DNA of 42,108 bases. Origin: a bacterium. GTDB lineage: Bacteria; Cyanobacteriota; Vampirovibrionia; Gastranaerophilales; Gastranaerophilaceae. A program made the position numbers and the translations under genes. Positions within the stretch are counted from its first letter, which is position 1. Each line of letters starts with the position of its first letter. The notes under the pieces were generated by a model. It was not told the origin of the DNA. It ran no database searches and saw only the letters and a program-made list of their open reading frames with translations. Below, piece by piece: positions 42,103 through 42,108 of this stretch. The stretch spans positions 1-42,108 of the forward strand of contig JAFQNF010000013.1 of NCBI GenBank assembly GCA_017396025.1, written 5' to 3'.

Positions 42103-42108
42103 TATTCA

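Noticed and set aside
1..42108. CRISPR array, tRNA or rRNA genes
   Set aside because: Reading through the gaps I found no regularly spaced repeats and no cloverleaf or rRNA sequence; a covariance-model scan was not possible.

Overview
The window is an AT-rich, gene-dense stretch of a bacterial chromosome with 43 protein-coding genes, no tRNA or rRNA, no CRISPR array, and no phage or transposase gene. The best guess at the source is a non-photosynthetic relative of cyanobacteria (Vampirovibrionia/'Melainabacteria', for example gut Gastranaerophilales). The main reason is a ycf46 - ycf35-like - DUF2997 gene set, which is otherwise a hallmark of cyanobacteria and red-lineage plastids. The low GC, strong AAGGAG-type ribosome binding sites, Cys-less S4 and the infA-rpmJ-rpsM-rpsK-rpsD-rpoA-rplQ-truA-rplM-rpsI order are compatible with that. 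No photosynthesis gene is seen. The placement is an inference and was not tested by phylogeny.

Layout. 1-3055: the tail of a MacB-type ABC permease, then radA and an unknown gene on the minus strand. 3173-3544: a self-contained unit for a small charged protein, with its own promoter and terminator. 3575-8770 (minus): clpB, an orphan sensor kinase and mnmE. 8882-10743 (plus): HIT protein, a small protein with a duplicated RWYD motif, an SDR reductase and a pilin-like protein, closed by a strong bidirectional terminator. 10793-15013 (minus): a DegT-type aminotransferase, mazG, hisG and an LCP cell-wall ligase. 15106-18716: a COG4100 lyase-like PLP enzyme, tsaD (minus) and leuC, followed by a REP-like palindrome. 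18783-22717 (minus): the operon malQ-queD-uppP-punA. 22800-28994 (minus): a 145-residue protein of unknown function, a 684-residue protein with an EF-hand, glycine-zipper stretches and a RelA/SpoT-like C-terminal domain, an exported TreS-like GH13 enzyme, and leuA. 29070-30362: purB. 30359-36953 (minus): a tightly packed eight-gene operon behind a perfect consensus sigma-70 promoter. It has three tandem SGNH-hydrolase-like paralogues, a ComEA-type helix-hairpin-helix protein, a radical-SAM activase-like protein, Ycf46, a Ycf35-like protein and a DUF2997 protein. 37281-42102: the ribosomal protein/RNA polymerase alpha operon.

Most genes are housekeeping: translation, tRNA modification, nucleotide and leucine metabolism, glycan storage, envelope and protein quality control. 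The most unusual items are the RelA/SpoT-domain protein with its small downstream partner, which is a candidate toxin/effector pair, and the operon joining the Ycf46/Ycf35/DUF2997 trio to triplicated membrane-anchored SGNH-like enzymes. All functional statements rest on reading motifs by eye; no database search was run.
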